Source: Ovis canadensis (Eukaryota; Chordata; Mammalia; Artiodactyla; Bovidae). From it: DNA of 64,000 nt. A model generated the notes under the pieces. It saw only the letters and a list, made by a program, of their open reading frames with translations. It was not told where the DNA came from and ran no database searches. Location of the stretch: assembly GCF_042477335.2 (NCBI RefSeq), contig NC_091251.1, positions 33,434,501 to 33,498,500 on the forward strand, given 5' to 3'. Below, one piece after another: positions 1-10,600 of this stretch (position 1 is its first letter; every line of letters begins with the position of its first letter). A program made the translations under genes and the position numbers.

Positions 1-1190
1 ACTATGGGGTGAAGATGACACCTAACCGCCTCCGTATATTCTGTGAGGTCGGATGGCCCCTTGCGGGAGTAGGATGGCCACCAGAGAACACTATGAACTT
101 AGAAATAGCGGAAGCAGTCTATACAGTAGTCACAGGAGAGCCAGGACACCTGGATCAATATCCATATACTGACTCATGGCTAGGGTTAGCTCAAGACCCT
201 CCTACTTGGACGAGGTTCTGTATCCAGAAGGGAAAGGGAAAAGTATTAATGGCACAAAAATTGACTGACGATAAAAAAGGAAATTCTGCAGGATTTGGAT
301 GGGGATGACCTACACCTTCCCCCATACTGGATAACACATCCTCCTCGCAGTGCTCCACCAGGACCGGAGGCTGCTTTAATGCCCGATCCAGGGCCAGGTG
401 AAGTTCCTGCAGCAGCCACTGCTCTTCTGCCAGCTCTCCAAGAGTTCACAGACCCGCCGTTTTGTCAGGCTCCTATCCCAGCAATGGAGACCTCTGGTCA
501 ATGGCCCCAGAATTCCACCTCAGCCGGATCTCCTAGATTGTATCCACCTCTCCCGGTGAGTGCTGATGGGAAAGAGGAAGAAAACACAGAAATTAGAGGC
601 TGTGCTCTGCCAAGGAACAGGGGGAAAGAACCCTACTACAGATGCCCCTCAGAGAGCTACGACAGCCTCCAGTTCAGGACGTGTAGGGCACTACCATCAG
701 CCCCCTGTAGCCTATTATTACCAGCCATTTTCCTCTATGGATATGTTAAACTGGCAGAGACACTGTACTCGGGGGAGCCACAAGCCATGATTAGGCTGAT
801 GGAGACTATTTTTCGAACCCACTGCCCTACGTAGGATGACATAATCCAACTACTAGTCTCCCTTTTCAGCACCAAGGAAAGACACAGGATCCTAACTGAG
901 GCCAGAAAATGGTTAAGAGAAATGGCACCTGAGGGTACTGCAAACCCACAGCAGTGACAGAACTAGCCACCCCTGATGAGAGGCCCAGCTGGGACTGTAA
1001 CACAGAGGAAGGGGGGGCCACCTAGAGAGATACCAGGTGGCTACTTTACAAGGTCTCAAGAGGGGGCCCGAAAAGCTATGAGTATGGCAAAACCCTCCCA
1101 AGTGATTCAAAGGGAAAGCGAATCACCCTCTGAGTTCTGCGAAAGACTGTGCGAGTCCTATAGACTTTATATGCCAATAGAGCCAGAGGC
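1..1190 (+). pseudogene. gag remnant: matrix, proline-rich and capsid parts
   Basis: The frame at 9-308 is matrix-like, with paired GWP motifs (VGWP at residues 14-17, VGWPPEN at 21-27). A proline-rich segment follows at 295-560 and contains LYPPL, which resembles a late-domain motif. Capsid-like sequence appears in the frame of 560-790 (YQPFSSMDMLNW), continues from about 833 to a stop near 954, and resumes at 976-1190, where a segment resembling the major homology region lies near 1120-1170. At least three frames are needed, so no Gag precursor could be made. Nucleocapsid is missing: sequence passes from capsid to late protease, interrupted only by a SINE. Confidence 0.75.
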
Positions 1191-1452
1191 CGGAGAAGGC
1201 AATGGCACCCCACTCCAGTTCTCTTGCCTGGAAAATCTCATGGACGGAGGAGCCTGGTAGGCTGCAGTCCATGGGGTCGCTAAGAGTCGGGAACGACTGA
1301 GTGACATCACTTTCGCTTTACACTTTCATGCAAATGGAAACCCACTCCAGTGTTCTTGCCTGGAGAATACCAGAGACAGAGGAGCCTAGTAGGCTGCCGT
1401 CTGTGGGGTCGCACAGAGTCGGACATGACTGAAGCGACTTAGCAGCAGCAGC
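1191..1452 (+). mobile_element. Bov-A2 SINE (two Bov-A units, CAG tail)
   Basis: Two successive GGAGAAGGCAATGG-like units end in a CAG-repeat tail. A perfect 12-base target-site duplication (agagccagaggc) lies at 1179-1190 and 1453-1464. The SINE therefore entered the provirus after it integrated. Confidence 0.9.
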
Positions 1453-1464
1453 AGAGCCAGAGGC

Positions 1465-1640
1465 TGCTGGGTCTCAGATGGTGATACACGCAGCCTCTGT
1501 GTCTCTAGCCTACCCTGAAAATGTCAGATGGGGGGGACACCAAGTGACTCATGAATTTTTATACATCCCTGAATGCCCAGTACCTTTGTTAGGAAGAGAC
1601 TTGCTGTCTAAATTGGGGGCGCAAGTGACCTTTCCTCCCA
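1465..1640 (+). pseudogene. Retroviral protease, C-terminal part only
   Basis: The frame from 1478 reads through a C-terminal retropepsin-like end ([15 protein letters not shown]). The N-terminal half, which would hold the catalytic aspartate, is absent. The capsid frame before the SINE and this frame after it are in phase once the SINE and one duplicated target are discounted, so the gag-to-pro deletion predates the SINE. Confidence 0.7.
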
Positions 1641-2240
1641 CGAAAGACCCACTGTTCGAGTGGGCTCAACCACCTATTTACTCTTCCTCTCGGTAACCCC
1701 TCAAGATGAATGGAGGTTGTCCGATCTCCCAGAAGGGAAACCGGATGGGCTAAACAGTCCAGAAAGAGAGTTAGCTCAACAATCCCCTGAGGTCTGGGCA
1801 GAAGACAACCCCCCAAGGCTTGCAAAACAAGTCCCACAGGTAATATAACTCAAACCCGGAACAGTTACGTCAGCACCCACCTTGGCCCTGCCAGACCTTG
1901 CTTAGCTATTTACTCTTTACGTGACTGAAAAGGACAAAGTGGCTATGGGAGTGTTGTCCCAGATTATGGGGAAATGGGACAGACCCGTGGCTTATCTCTA
2001 ATCAGCTGGACAATGTTGCCACTGGGTGGCTGGGATGCTTACGGGCAGTTGCTGCATTTACCTTACTGGTCTGGGAGGCAACCAAGCTGACTTTGGGCCA
2101 AGATTTGATCATAAAAGACCTGCATGAGGTCAACACTCTCCTGTGAGGGGACCCCCATAAATGGCTGTCAACATCCTGGATTACTCAATACCAGGGACTG
2201 TTATGTGAGAACCCCATGTTACTATTGAGCCTTGTCAGGC
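1641..2240 (+). pseudogene. Reverse transcriptase remnant, palm domain deleted
   Basis: The frame of 1660-1848 resembles the RT N-terminal region. From about 1880 the sequence already resembles the thumb/connection part (VAMGVLSQ, WDRPVAYL). The palm with the YxDD active site is not present, so several hundred bases are missing around 1855-1880. Further stops and frame changes follow. It cannot encode polymerase activity. Confidence 0.65.
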
Positions 2241-2329
2241 CCTGAATCCGGCCACTCCCCTTCCTGTGGGAGAAGGTGGGCCCTCACATGATTGCAGGGA
2301 AATCCTAGAAGAATTTTATGCCAGCAGAC

Positions 2330-2830
2330 CTGACTTGAGAGACCAGCTAATCCCGGGCCCAGATTTGGTCCTGTACACCAATAGCACCAGCCTGGTGAAA
2401 CAAGGACAATGACTGTTGGGATATGCAGTGGTCATGGAAGAAACCATCGCTGAGGCTAGCTCTCTGCCACCACACTGGTCTGCTCAACAGGCTGAACTAT
2501 ATGCTCTAATCCAGGCCCTCCAGCTGTCAAAAGGTAAGAAGACAAACATTTACACAAACTCCAGGTATGCTTTTGCTACACTACAGGGCTATGTATAAGG
2601 AGAGACGCCTTTGACAGCTAGTGAAAAAGATATTAAAAATAAGGAAGAAATTAAGACCCTATTAGATACTGGCTGGGAACCAGAAAGGGTTGCAGTCATA
2701 CACTGCTGAGGACATCAAAAAGAGGATACTCCCTGGGCTCGGGGAAATAGACTGGCAGATGAGACTGCTAAACAAGCAGCCGAGGGCTTGGGAGTGACAA
2801 GTGAAGCCTCTATTAAAGCTCTCATATTGG
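2330..2830 (+). pseudogene. Retroviral RNase H remnant
   Basis: The motif order of retroviral RNase H is visible: LVLYTNSTS near 2368, AQQAELYALIQAL near 2485, IYTNSRYAFAT near 2549 and GNRLADETAKQAA near 2743. Two of the four usual acidic catalytic positions read Asn in place of Asp, and in-frame stops occur near 2410, 2596 and 2707. The fold is recognisable but the enzyme would be dead even without the stops. Confidence 0.75.
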
Positions 2831-4138
2831 CGGAGCTGCCAGAGCTAACACTGGAATCTCCAAAATACACTGAAGCCCCAAACCAACTAGTCAAAGTGGA
2901 AAGGGCCATCAAGACTGGAAAGGGATGGTGGGAAATTGCCAAGTGACAAATTATTGATACCAGAGGAGCTGGCACCCACTCTGGTAAGCCAAACACACCA
3001 AGTGACCCACCTAGGCCATGATAAACTTGGCTTCCCTGGTGGCTCAGATGGTAAAGCGTCTGCCTGCAATGCAGGAGACATGATAAACTGGAAGAGCTAA
3101 TTTGAAACTATTTCTTGGTTCCTTGCCTCTCTTCCCTATGCAGGACAGAATCTCAGAACTGCACTGCCTGTTCACAGGTCAATGCTGCCTCTTGGCACAG
3201 ACAGAAACCTCTGGGGATTCAGCTAAAAGGCACGCTGCCCTTTTAACACCTGGAAGTGGACCTCACTGAAATGAAGCCTCACTGACACTACCGTTACCTG
3301 CTGGTCATGGTATGTATGTTCTTGGGATGGGTAGAAGATTTTCCTACCCGGACTGAAAGAGCATCAGAAGTAGCTTGGTGCCTGCCTAGGGAGAAGTTCA
3401 CAGATCTGGATTTCCTACCAGCATTGGATTGGACAATGGCCCAGCTATCGTAGCTGATTTAGTATAACAAGTAAGCAAAACTTTAAACATCAAGTGGAAA
3501 TTACACACAGCATATAGGCCCCAGAGTTCTGGGATGGTGGCAGGAACCAATCAGACACTTAGAGAGACACTCTCCACGTGGATCATGGAGACTGAGCGCT
3601 CTTGGGTGGGCTTGTTTCCGACGGCTCTGCTCAGACTCAGGATGACCTCACGGTCCCATGGCTACTTTCTTCATGAAATTGTGTACGGGAGGCCCCTCCC
3701 ATAATAAAACAGGTGTCAACAAATTTGCCTCAGGTAAGGGGAGATGAGATTTCACAGCAGATGGAACAACTGGGGAAGGTAATAAATCAGGTAACTAAGT
3801 TTGTACAAGAAAGGGTGCCAGTCCCCCTTGGGGAACAGACTCACGAATTTGTGCCTGGAGATCAGGTGTGTATCAAGGACTGGAAACACAACTCCTTGGC
3901 CCCACATTGGAAGGGTCCATATACTGTTGTTCTATCCAGCCCTACTGCAGTTAAAGTTGCAGGTTTCACTCCCTGAATCCACCACATGAGGATGAAGAGA
4001 ACATACCACGCAGACTCAGAAAATGCTGAGTGGACTGTGCAGTGGGACCCCACTGGCTCTCAAGAGACTAAGATCATCCTTAAGAAGAAGAAGGAAAAGA
4101 AGATCCCTGACGAGCCCCTTCAGGATGAAGCCGCATAA
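2831..4138 (+). pseudogene. Retroviral integrase remnant
   Basis: An HHCC-type zinc-finger part is visible around 2990-3175 (THQVTHLGHDKL before the small insertion is discounted; NCTACSQVN after it). Core motifs follow: VDLTE near 3257 and DNGP near 3433. At the expected third acidic position (SSGMVAGTN, near 3530) the residue reads Ala. The C-terminal domain is the best preserved part (frame of 3713-3976, HWKGPYTVVLSSPTAVKV). Stops occur at several points. The frame ends at 4136-4138, overlapping env. Confidence 0.75.
3028..3078 (+). mobile_element. Tailless head fragment of a tRNA-derived SINE
   Basis: About 51 bases match only the 5' tRNA-derived head of Bov-tA (CTTCCCTGGTGGCTCAGATG onward) and stop at GCAGGAGA. 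There is no body or tail. A perfect 11-base duplication (catgataaact) flanks it at 3017-3027 and 3079-3089, so it is a complete insertion and not a decayed SINE. Confidence 0.8.
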
Positions 4139-5493
4139 TCAATTCCTGCCACTTGGCCTCATCAACGTGATTTTGAATTTAACTTCCGTTTCAACTCAGG
4201 ACAATGTTTTCATCTCATGGACACATTCCTATGCAGATTTCCACAACACCTCCAACTGCTGTGTATGTGGGGCTATGCCTCTTCTGTGATGGATGGACTT
4301 CCTTGGTGGAGATTTTAAACCATTCTGCTCTTTTCTGGGATGACAAAAAGACACTTTCCTTTCTCTTGTCAATCATAATCTCTCCCTGCTCTCTTGGTGT
4401 AAGCCAGATCTGCAGTCAATAGACTCGGGTCATGGTGTTACATTTGATGTAAACACCAGCTCCATAGAAGTAACAAAAGCCTATACCTCATATTTAAAGA
4501 ACAAAAAGGGAAAAAGCTCCCTGTTCAGCAAGGGAGGACAGGCCTCTAGGTATGTTGAACAATTCTGCCAAGTCTGGGATGAATATTTCTGGATGACCCC
4601 AGAAAAGGGTCAATTAATTACTCCTGTTGCTATATGCTGAGAACAAAAAAGAACAAAGGGTAGGGTTTGGTGACCATCCATTAGACCCAGAAGAACTAAA
4701 ATATATGGAGTATCTATCCCCCAAACAATGTAAACGAACATTCGAGGTACACACCACCCCAACCAGTCTATCCACTGGCCACGTTCTGATTGGAAATACA
4801 ACCCTGGAATCTGCTGGGTGGTGCCCAGCGGAACGCAGTGGCTTTGTGGGCCTAACCTTTGGCCTTAGTTACCAAGCAGCTGGGTAGGCTGCTGCCCACT
4901 GGGATTCGCTTTTGCCCATGGCAGCATAAAGCCTAACCTACAACAAGCCCCGGCAAATCTACCTTATTTACAAGCTATGTAGACAAGGTCTGTGTTTCAA
5001 TGGTATGAGTGTATTGCTGCCTTATTCGTACCTTTTATAGGGACAACTAGATAGTGCTAAAGCCATCCTAACCTTAAATGAAGAACAAATCCAAATGAGA
5101 AAAGCAGTAATTCAAAATAGAATGGCTTTGGACTTGCTCACAGCTGCTCAAGGAGGGACCTGTGCTATAATTAAGGTTGAATGCTGTGTACATATTCCTG
5201 ATTTATCTGGCAATGTATCAGCTGCTTTAGATGACATGAAAAACCAGGTAAAAGCAATGTCAAATGAAAACATTCCTTTCTGGACTTTGGTCCTAACTTG
5301 GGAGAAGGGTGATTGGTGGAAAACTATTTTTACCATTGTTATAGTTGCCTTGAGAGTTCTGCTTTGTGGACCTTTCATTTTACAATGTGTTATGAACTTT
5401 GTAACCCAAAAGTTGGTGTTGTTCTCCCAAATTGGTGGTCAGAAATCCAGGGTGCAATATATCCCTATGAGTGATGCTCATACTATGAGATAA
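4125..5493 (+). pseudogene. Retroviral env remnant (SU broken, TM largely open)
   Basis: The ATG at 4125 follows the pol overlap and opens a short SU N-terminal frame containing a CCVCGAM cysteine motif, ending in a stop at 4289. SU continues in changing frames (4440-4640, 4627-4887). The transmembrane subunit is open from 5095 to the stop at 5491-5493. It shows the conserved QNRMALD segment and a CX6CC motif starting at 5161, typical of covalently linked gamma-type TM proteins, then a tryptophan-rich membrane-proximal stretch and a hydrophobic anchor near 5317-5385. The disruptions in SU preclude a functional envelope protein. Confidence 0.8.
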
Positions 5494-5500
5494 GAGCATC

Positions 5501-5511
5501 AAGAGGGGGAA
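5501..5511 (+). other. Polypurine tract before 3' LTR
   Basis: An uninterrupted purine run (aagagggggaa) lies directly before the TG that opens the LTR. This is the expected plus-strand primer position. Confidence 0.75.
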
Positions 5512-5899
5512 TGAAGGAGGAAACAGACAGGACAGGCTCCATTGAAAGCAGGACTCCATCTTGGGCTGGACTGTGGACTTTGAGCTATATGCCCAGTACC
5601 TATGGAAATGACATATCGACTGGAAAACCAGGCCCCCTGGATGGAAGAGTCCCAGGGCTCATACCTAGATCTCCATCACCTAAAAGAATGCCCTAATTAT
5701 CTGTGTAACCAAATAGAATCATAGATTCTATTATGCTTATTGGGGTATGACCACAAGCCTATTGATAATTGTCCACTGTTAACTACCTAGGCTTAAGGCA
5801 AATGAATCATGGGTTATCTTTGATTGTATTTTTCTTTTCCTTTGTTCAAACTAGTTTCAGGGAATTTGGGGAGGCGGGTTTGGGCACATACACTTAGGG

Positions 5900-5906
5900 T
5901 ATATAA
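5900..5906 (+). promoter_or_regulatory. LTR TATA box
   Basis: TATATAA lies in U3, about 70 bases before the LTR polyadenylation signal, consistent with a retroviral core promoter. Activity is not shown by sequence. Confidence 0.7.
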
Positions 5907-5971
5907 GGTTTTCAGAAAAACTGATCAGGGTCCTTGGCTAAGAGGAGACTCTGCCTTGGGTCCGCTGGTGT

Positions 5972-5977
5972 AATAAA
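5972..5977 (+). terminator. LTR polyadenylation signal
   Basis: AATAAA lies about 70 bases after the TATA box, followed within 25-35 bases by a T/G-rich stretch, as expected for an LTR R region. Confidence 0.7.
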
Positions 5978-6042
5978 CTGTGCTCCACTATCTGCATTGT
6001 CCTTCTGAGTGAGTTTGTTTCCCAGAATGTGTGGCTACAACA

Positions 6043-7816
6043 TTAAGAAGCATCACTATGAACAAAGCTAGTGGAGGTGATGGAATTCCACTTGAGCTGT
6101 TTCAAATCCGGGAAGATGGTGCTGTGAAAGTGCTGCACTCAATACGCCAGCAAATTTGGAAACCTCAGCAGTGGCCACAGGACTGGAAAAGGTCAGTTTT
6201 CATTCCAATCCCAAAGAAGGGCAATGCCAAAGAATGTTCAAACTACCATACAATTGCACTCATCTCACATGCTAGCAAAATAACGCTCAAACTTCTCCAA
6301 GCCAGGCTTCAACAGTACATGAACCGTGAACTTCCAGATGTTCAAGCTGGATTTAGAAAAGGCAGAGGAACCAGAGACCAAATTGCTAACATCCGTTGGA
6401 TCATAGAAAAAGCAAGAGAATTCCAGAAAAACATCTACTTCTGCTTTATTGGTTACGCCAAAGCCTTTCACTGTGTGGATCACAACAAACTGTGGAAAAT
6501 TCTTAAAGAGATGAGAATACCAGACCACCTTACCTGCCTACTGAGAAATCGGCATGCAGGTCAAGAAGCAACAGTTAGAACCAGACATGAAACAACAGAC
6601 TGGTTCCAAATTGGGAAAGGAGTACATCAAGTTTGGATACTGTCACCCTGTTTATTTAACTTATATGCAAAGTACATCTGGAGAAGGCAATGGCAACCCA
6701 CTCCAGTACTCTTGCCTGGAAAATCCCATGGACAGAGGAGCCTGGGAAGCTGCAGTCCATGGGGTTGCTAAGAGTCGGACATGACTGAGCGACTTCACTT
6801 TCACTTTTCACCTTCATGCATTGGAGAAGGAAATGGCAACCCACTCCAGTGTTCTTGCCTGGAGAATCCCAGGGATGGGGGAGCCTGGTGGGCTTCCATC
6901 TGTGGGGTTGCACAGAGTCGGACATGACTGAAGCAACTTAGCAGCAGTAGCAGCAGCAGCAGAGTACATCATTTGAAATGCTGGGCTGGATGAAGCACAA
7001 GCTGGAATCAAGATTGCCAGGAGAAATATCAATAACCTCAGATATGCAGACGACACCACCCTTAGGGCAGAAAGTGAAGACGAACTAAAGAACCTCTTGA
7101 TGAAAGTGAAAGAGGAGAGTGAAAAAGTTGGCTTAAAACTCAACACTCAACAAACTAAGATCATGGCATCCGCCCATCACTTCATGGCAAATAGATGGGG
7201 AAACAATGGAAACAGTGATAGACTTTATTTTCTTCGGTTCCAAAATCACTGCAGATAGTGACTGCAGCCATGAAATTAAAAGACATTTTCTCCTTGGAAG
7301 AAAAACTATGATCAATCTAGACAGCATATTAAAAAGCAGAGACACTACTTTGCCAACAAAGGTCTGTCTAGTCAATGCTATGGTTTTTCCAGTAGTCATG
7401 TATGGATGTGAGAGTTGGACTATAAAGTAAGCTGAGCACTGAAGAATTGATGCTTTTGAACTGTGGTATTGGAGAAGGCTCTTGAGAGTCCCTTGGACTG
7501 CAAGGGGATCCAACCAGTCCATCCTAAAGAAAATCAGTCCTGAATATTCATTGAAAGGACTGATGCTGAAGCTGAAACTCCAATACTTTGGCCACCTGAT
7601 GCAAAGAACCGACTCCTTGGAAAAGACCCTGATGCTTGGCAAGACTGAAGGTGGGAGGAGAAGGGGACGACAGAGGATGAGATGGTTGGATGGCATCACT
7701 AGCTCAATGGACATGAGTTTGAGCAAGCTCTGGGAGTTGGTGATGGACAGGGAAGCCTGGAGTGCTGCAGTCCATGGGGTTGCAAGGAATTGGACACAAC
7801 TGAGCAACTGAACTGA
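6043..7816 (+). mobile_element. BovB LINE, 3' part, host of the provirus
   Basis: BovB reverse-transcriptase sequence starts at the LTR edge (NKASGGDGIP near 6061), runs through FRKGRGTRDQIANI near 6352 and a YADD motif near 7045, and ends with the ACTGA-type BovB 3' end at 7816. The palm motif normally read as FIDYAKAFDCVDH has two Asp replaced (FIGYAKAFHCVDH near 6448). Frames at 6031-6771, 7206-7430 and 7482-7811 are pieces of one dead ORF2. The upstream part of this LINE must lie beyond the provirus, outside the window. Confidence 0.9.
6679..6962 (+). mobile_element. Bov-A2 SINE inside BovB
   Basis: Two Bov-A units and a CAG-rich tail are flanked by the 8-base duplication agtacatc at 6671-6678 and 6963-6970. 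It interrupts the BovB reverse transcriptase. Confidence 0.9.
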
Positions 7817-7849
7817 TTTGTTTCTTCATTTTTTCTCATAAATGCTTCA

Positions 7850-8335
7850 TGAAAGGAAATTAACCATTTGACTGGCATGTGTGGCAAATACTTTTCCTAG
7901 TTTGACTTTTGGGTTTATGTTTTTTTAATTTTAGGTAGATGCTTTAAATTTCCATGGAATCAAATTTATTCACCTTTTATTTTATGGCTTATGAGTTTTA
8001 GATCATGTTTAGAAAAACCTTGCTTACTCCAAAAATGTAAAAAATTTACTCATGTTTCTGTGTAGCTATTGAATATAGTTTTTTTTTTGTGTGTGTGTCT
8101 GTTAAACTTTTTGGGGCATCTGATACTTGCTCTTATATAGGAAGTGGCATAGAGATCCACTTTAATTTTTTTGCCAAATGGTTAATCAGTTATCTCAGCA
8201 CTGCTTGCACTATCCCTCTATGCCTTTATTATTTTTATTATTCTCATATGTATTGGAATCTATTTCTGGATTCTGTTTCATTCTATTGATTTCTCTATCT
8301 GTTCCCATACCAGGATTTTAATAGGTGCTGCAAAG
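7850..8335 (-). mobile_element. Old L1 (L1M-like) fragment
   Basis: AT-rich sequence resembles the reverse complement of the end of mammalian L1 ORF2/3' region, for instance the stretch around CAGCACTGCTTGCACTATCC at 8197 and the CTGTTTCATTCTATTGAT segment near 8272. It is diverged and the boundaries are approximate. Confidence 0.5.
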
Positions 8336-8549
8336 AGGTAAAAGGAAAGTGGAAAAAGTTTCATAAGTTAATTTTAACAGAATGACCATCATGCCAAAAA
8401 AAAAAAAAAAACTAGGAAGAATAAATACTGGAGAGGATGTGGGAAAAAGGGAACCCGCCTACACTGTTGGTGGCAATTTAATTGGTATAGCTACAGTGGA
8501 GAACAATGATAGAACTACCACATGACCCAGGAATCCTAGTCCTGGGCAT

Positions 8550-10243
8550 CAGTTCAGTTCAGTTCAGTCGCTCAGTCGTGTCCGACTCCTTGCGACCCCA
8601 TGAATTGCAGCACGCCATGCCTCCCTGTCCATCACCATCTCCCGGAGTTCACTCAGACTCACGTCCATCAAGTCTGTGATGCCATCCAGCCATCTTATCC
8701 TCTGTCGTCCCCTTCTCCTCCTGCCCCCAATCCCTCCCAGCATCAGAGTCTTTTCCATTGAGTCAACTCTTCTCATGAGGTGGCCAAAGTACTGGAGTTT
8801 CAGCTTTAGCATCATTCCTTCCAAAGAAATCCCAGGGCTGATCTCCTTCAGGATGGACTGGTTGGATCTCCTTGCAGTCCAAGGGACTCTCAAGAGTCTT
8901 CTCCAACACCACAGTTCAAAAGCATCAACTCTTCGGCGCTCGGCCTTCCTCACAGTCCAACTCTCACATCCATACATGACCACAGGAAAAACCATAGCCT
9001 TGACTAGACGGACCTTAGTCGGCAAAGTAATGTCTCTGTTTTTGAATATACTATCTAGGTTGGTCATAACTTTTCTTCCAAGGAGTAAGCATCTTTTAAT
9101 TTCATGGCTGCAGTCACCATCTGCAGTGATTTTGGAGCCCCCCCCAAATAAAGTCTGACACTGTTTCCACTGTTTCCCCATCTATTTCCCATGAAGTGAT
9201 GGGACCAGATGCCATGATCTTAGTTTTCTGAATGTTGAGCTTTAAGCCAACTTTTTCGCTTTCCTGTTTCACTTTCATCAAGAGGCTTTTTAGTTCCTCT
9301 TCCCTTTCTGCCATAAGGGTGGTGTCATCTGCATATCTGAGGTTATTGATATTTCTCCCGGCAATCTTGATTCCAGCTTGTGTTTCTTCCAGTCCAGCGT
9401 TTCTCATGATGTACTCTGCATTTAAGTTAAATAAGCAGGGTGACAATATACAGCCTTGACGTACTCCTTTTCCTATTTGGAACCAGTCTGTTGTTCCATG
9501 TCCAGTTCTAACTGTTGCTTCCTAACCTGTATACAGATTTCTCAAGAGGCAGGTCAGATGGTCTGGTATTCCCATCTCTTTCAGAATTTTCCACAGTTTA
9601 TTGTGATCCACACAGTCAAAGGCTTTGGCATAGTCAATAAAGCAGAAATAGATGTTTTTCTGGAACTCTCTTGCTTTTTCCATGATCCAGTGGATGTTGG
9701 CAATTTGATCTCTGGTTCCTCTGCCTTTTCTAAAACCAGCTTGTACATCAGGGAGTTCACGGTTCACGTATTGCTGAAGCCTGGCTTGGAGGATTTTGAA
9801 CATTACTTTACTAGCGTGTGAGATGAGTGCAATTGTGTGGTAGTTTGAGCATTCTTTGGCATTGCCTTTCTTTGGAATTGGAATGAAAAGTGACCTTTTC
9901 CAGTCCTGTGGCCACTGCTGAGTTTTCCAAATTTGCTGGCATATTGAGTGCAGCACTTTCACAGCATCATCTTTCAGGATTTGAAATAGCTCAACTGGAA
10001 TTCCATCACCTCCACTAGCTTTGTTCGTAGTGATGCTTTCTAAGGCCCACTTGACTTCACATTCCAAGATGTCTGGCTCTAGGTGAGTGATCACACCATC
10101 GTGATTATCTGGGTCGTGAAGATCTTTTTTGTACAGTTCTTCTGTGTATTCTTGCCACCTCTTCTTAATATCTTCTGCTTCTGTTAGGTCCAGACCATTT
10201 CTGTCCTTTATCAAGCCCATCTTTGCATGAAATGTTCCCTTGG
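8550..10243 (-). mobile_element. BovB LINE, 5'-truncated, inserted in L1
   Basis: The minus strand carries BovB reverse transcriptase in three large open pieces: 9522-10240 (NKASGGDGIPVELFQ, then FIDYAKAFDCVDH intact), 9114-9446 (RYADDTTLMAE intact) and 8564-9181. The 3' end is the TCAGTTCAG repeat at 8550. It stops at 10243 inside the linker before RT, so the endonuclease is absent. Both RT catalytic motifs survive, but the frame changes near 9530 and 9160 break the ORF. Confidence 0.9.
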
Positions 10244-10386
10244 TATACACCCTGAGAAAACCATAACTCAAGAAGGCACATGCACTCCAATGCTCATGAC
10301 GATAGCCAGGACATGGAAGCAACCTAAATGTCCATCAACAGAGAAATTGATACAAAAGATTTATTGCATATATACAATGGAATATT

Positions 10387-10600
10387 TGTTGTTGTTGGTT
10401 AGTCACTAAGTTGTGTCTGACTCTCTTGTGACCCCATGGACTATAGCCTGCCAGGCTCCTCTGTCCATGGGAGTTCCCAGGCAAGAACACTGATGTGGGT
10501 TGCCATTTGCTTCCCCAGAGGATCTTCCTGATCCAGGGGTGGAATCCGCGTCTCCTACATTGACAGGAAGATTCTTTACCATTGAGCCAGCAGCGAAGCC
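10387..10600 (-). mobile_element. Bov-tA SINE inside L1
   Basis: A minus-strand Bov-tA (tail at left, tRNA head near 10590) is flanked by a 12-base duplication with two mismatches at 10375-10386 and 10601-10612. L1 is collinear on both sides. Confidence 0.88.

Larger units (their letters stand above)
1..6042 (+). mobile_element. Class I gammaretrovirus-like endogenous provirus, 5' end outside window
   Basis: Remnants follow in retroviral order: matrix- and capsid-like gag, protease C-terminus, reverse transcriptase ends, RNase H, integrase, env, polypurine tract and one LTR. The pol and env frames overlap by 14 bases (env ATG at 4125, pol stop at 4136-4138), as usual for gammaretroviruses. 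All genes carry stops and frame changes, so the copy is defective. The 5' LTR and leader would lie before base 1. The LTR ends at 6042 and BovB LINE sequence starts at 6043, so the provirus is nested in a LINE. Class assignment is from motif recognition, not a database search. Confidence 0.85.
5512..6042 (+). mobile_element. Complete 3' LTR of the provirus
   Basis: The 531-base element starts with TG right after the polypurine tract and ends with CA at 6041-6042, where BovB sequence resumes. U3 holds a TATA box; R/U5 holds a polyadenylation signal. The second LTR is outside the window, so age from LTR divergence cannot be estimated here. Confidence 0.85.

Noticed and set aside
4125-5493. Possible domesticated envelope (syncytin-like) gene
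   Set aside because: The surface subunit has multiple stops and frame changes, so no full envelope protein can be encoded.
7133-7807. 224-codon minus-strand frame
   Set aside because: Antisense of the plus-strand BovB ORF2 remnant at 6043-7816.
8676-9158. 160-codon plus-strand frame
   Set aside because: It is the antisense of BovB reverse transcriptase (8550-10243, minus). BovB commonly shows long antisense frames.
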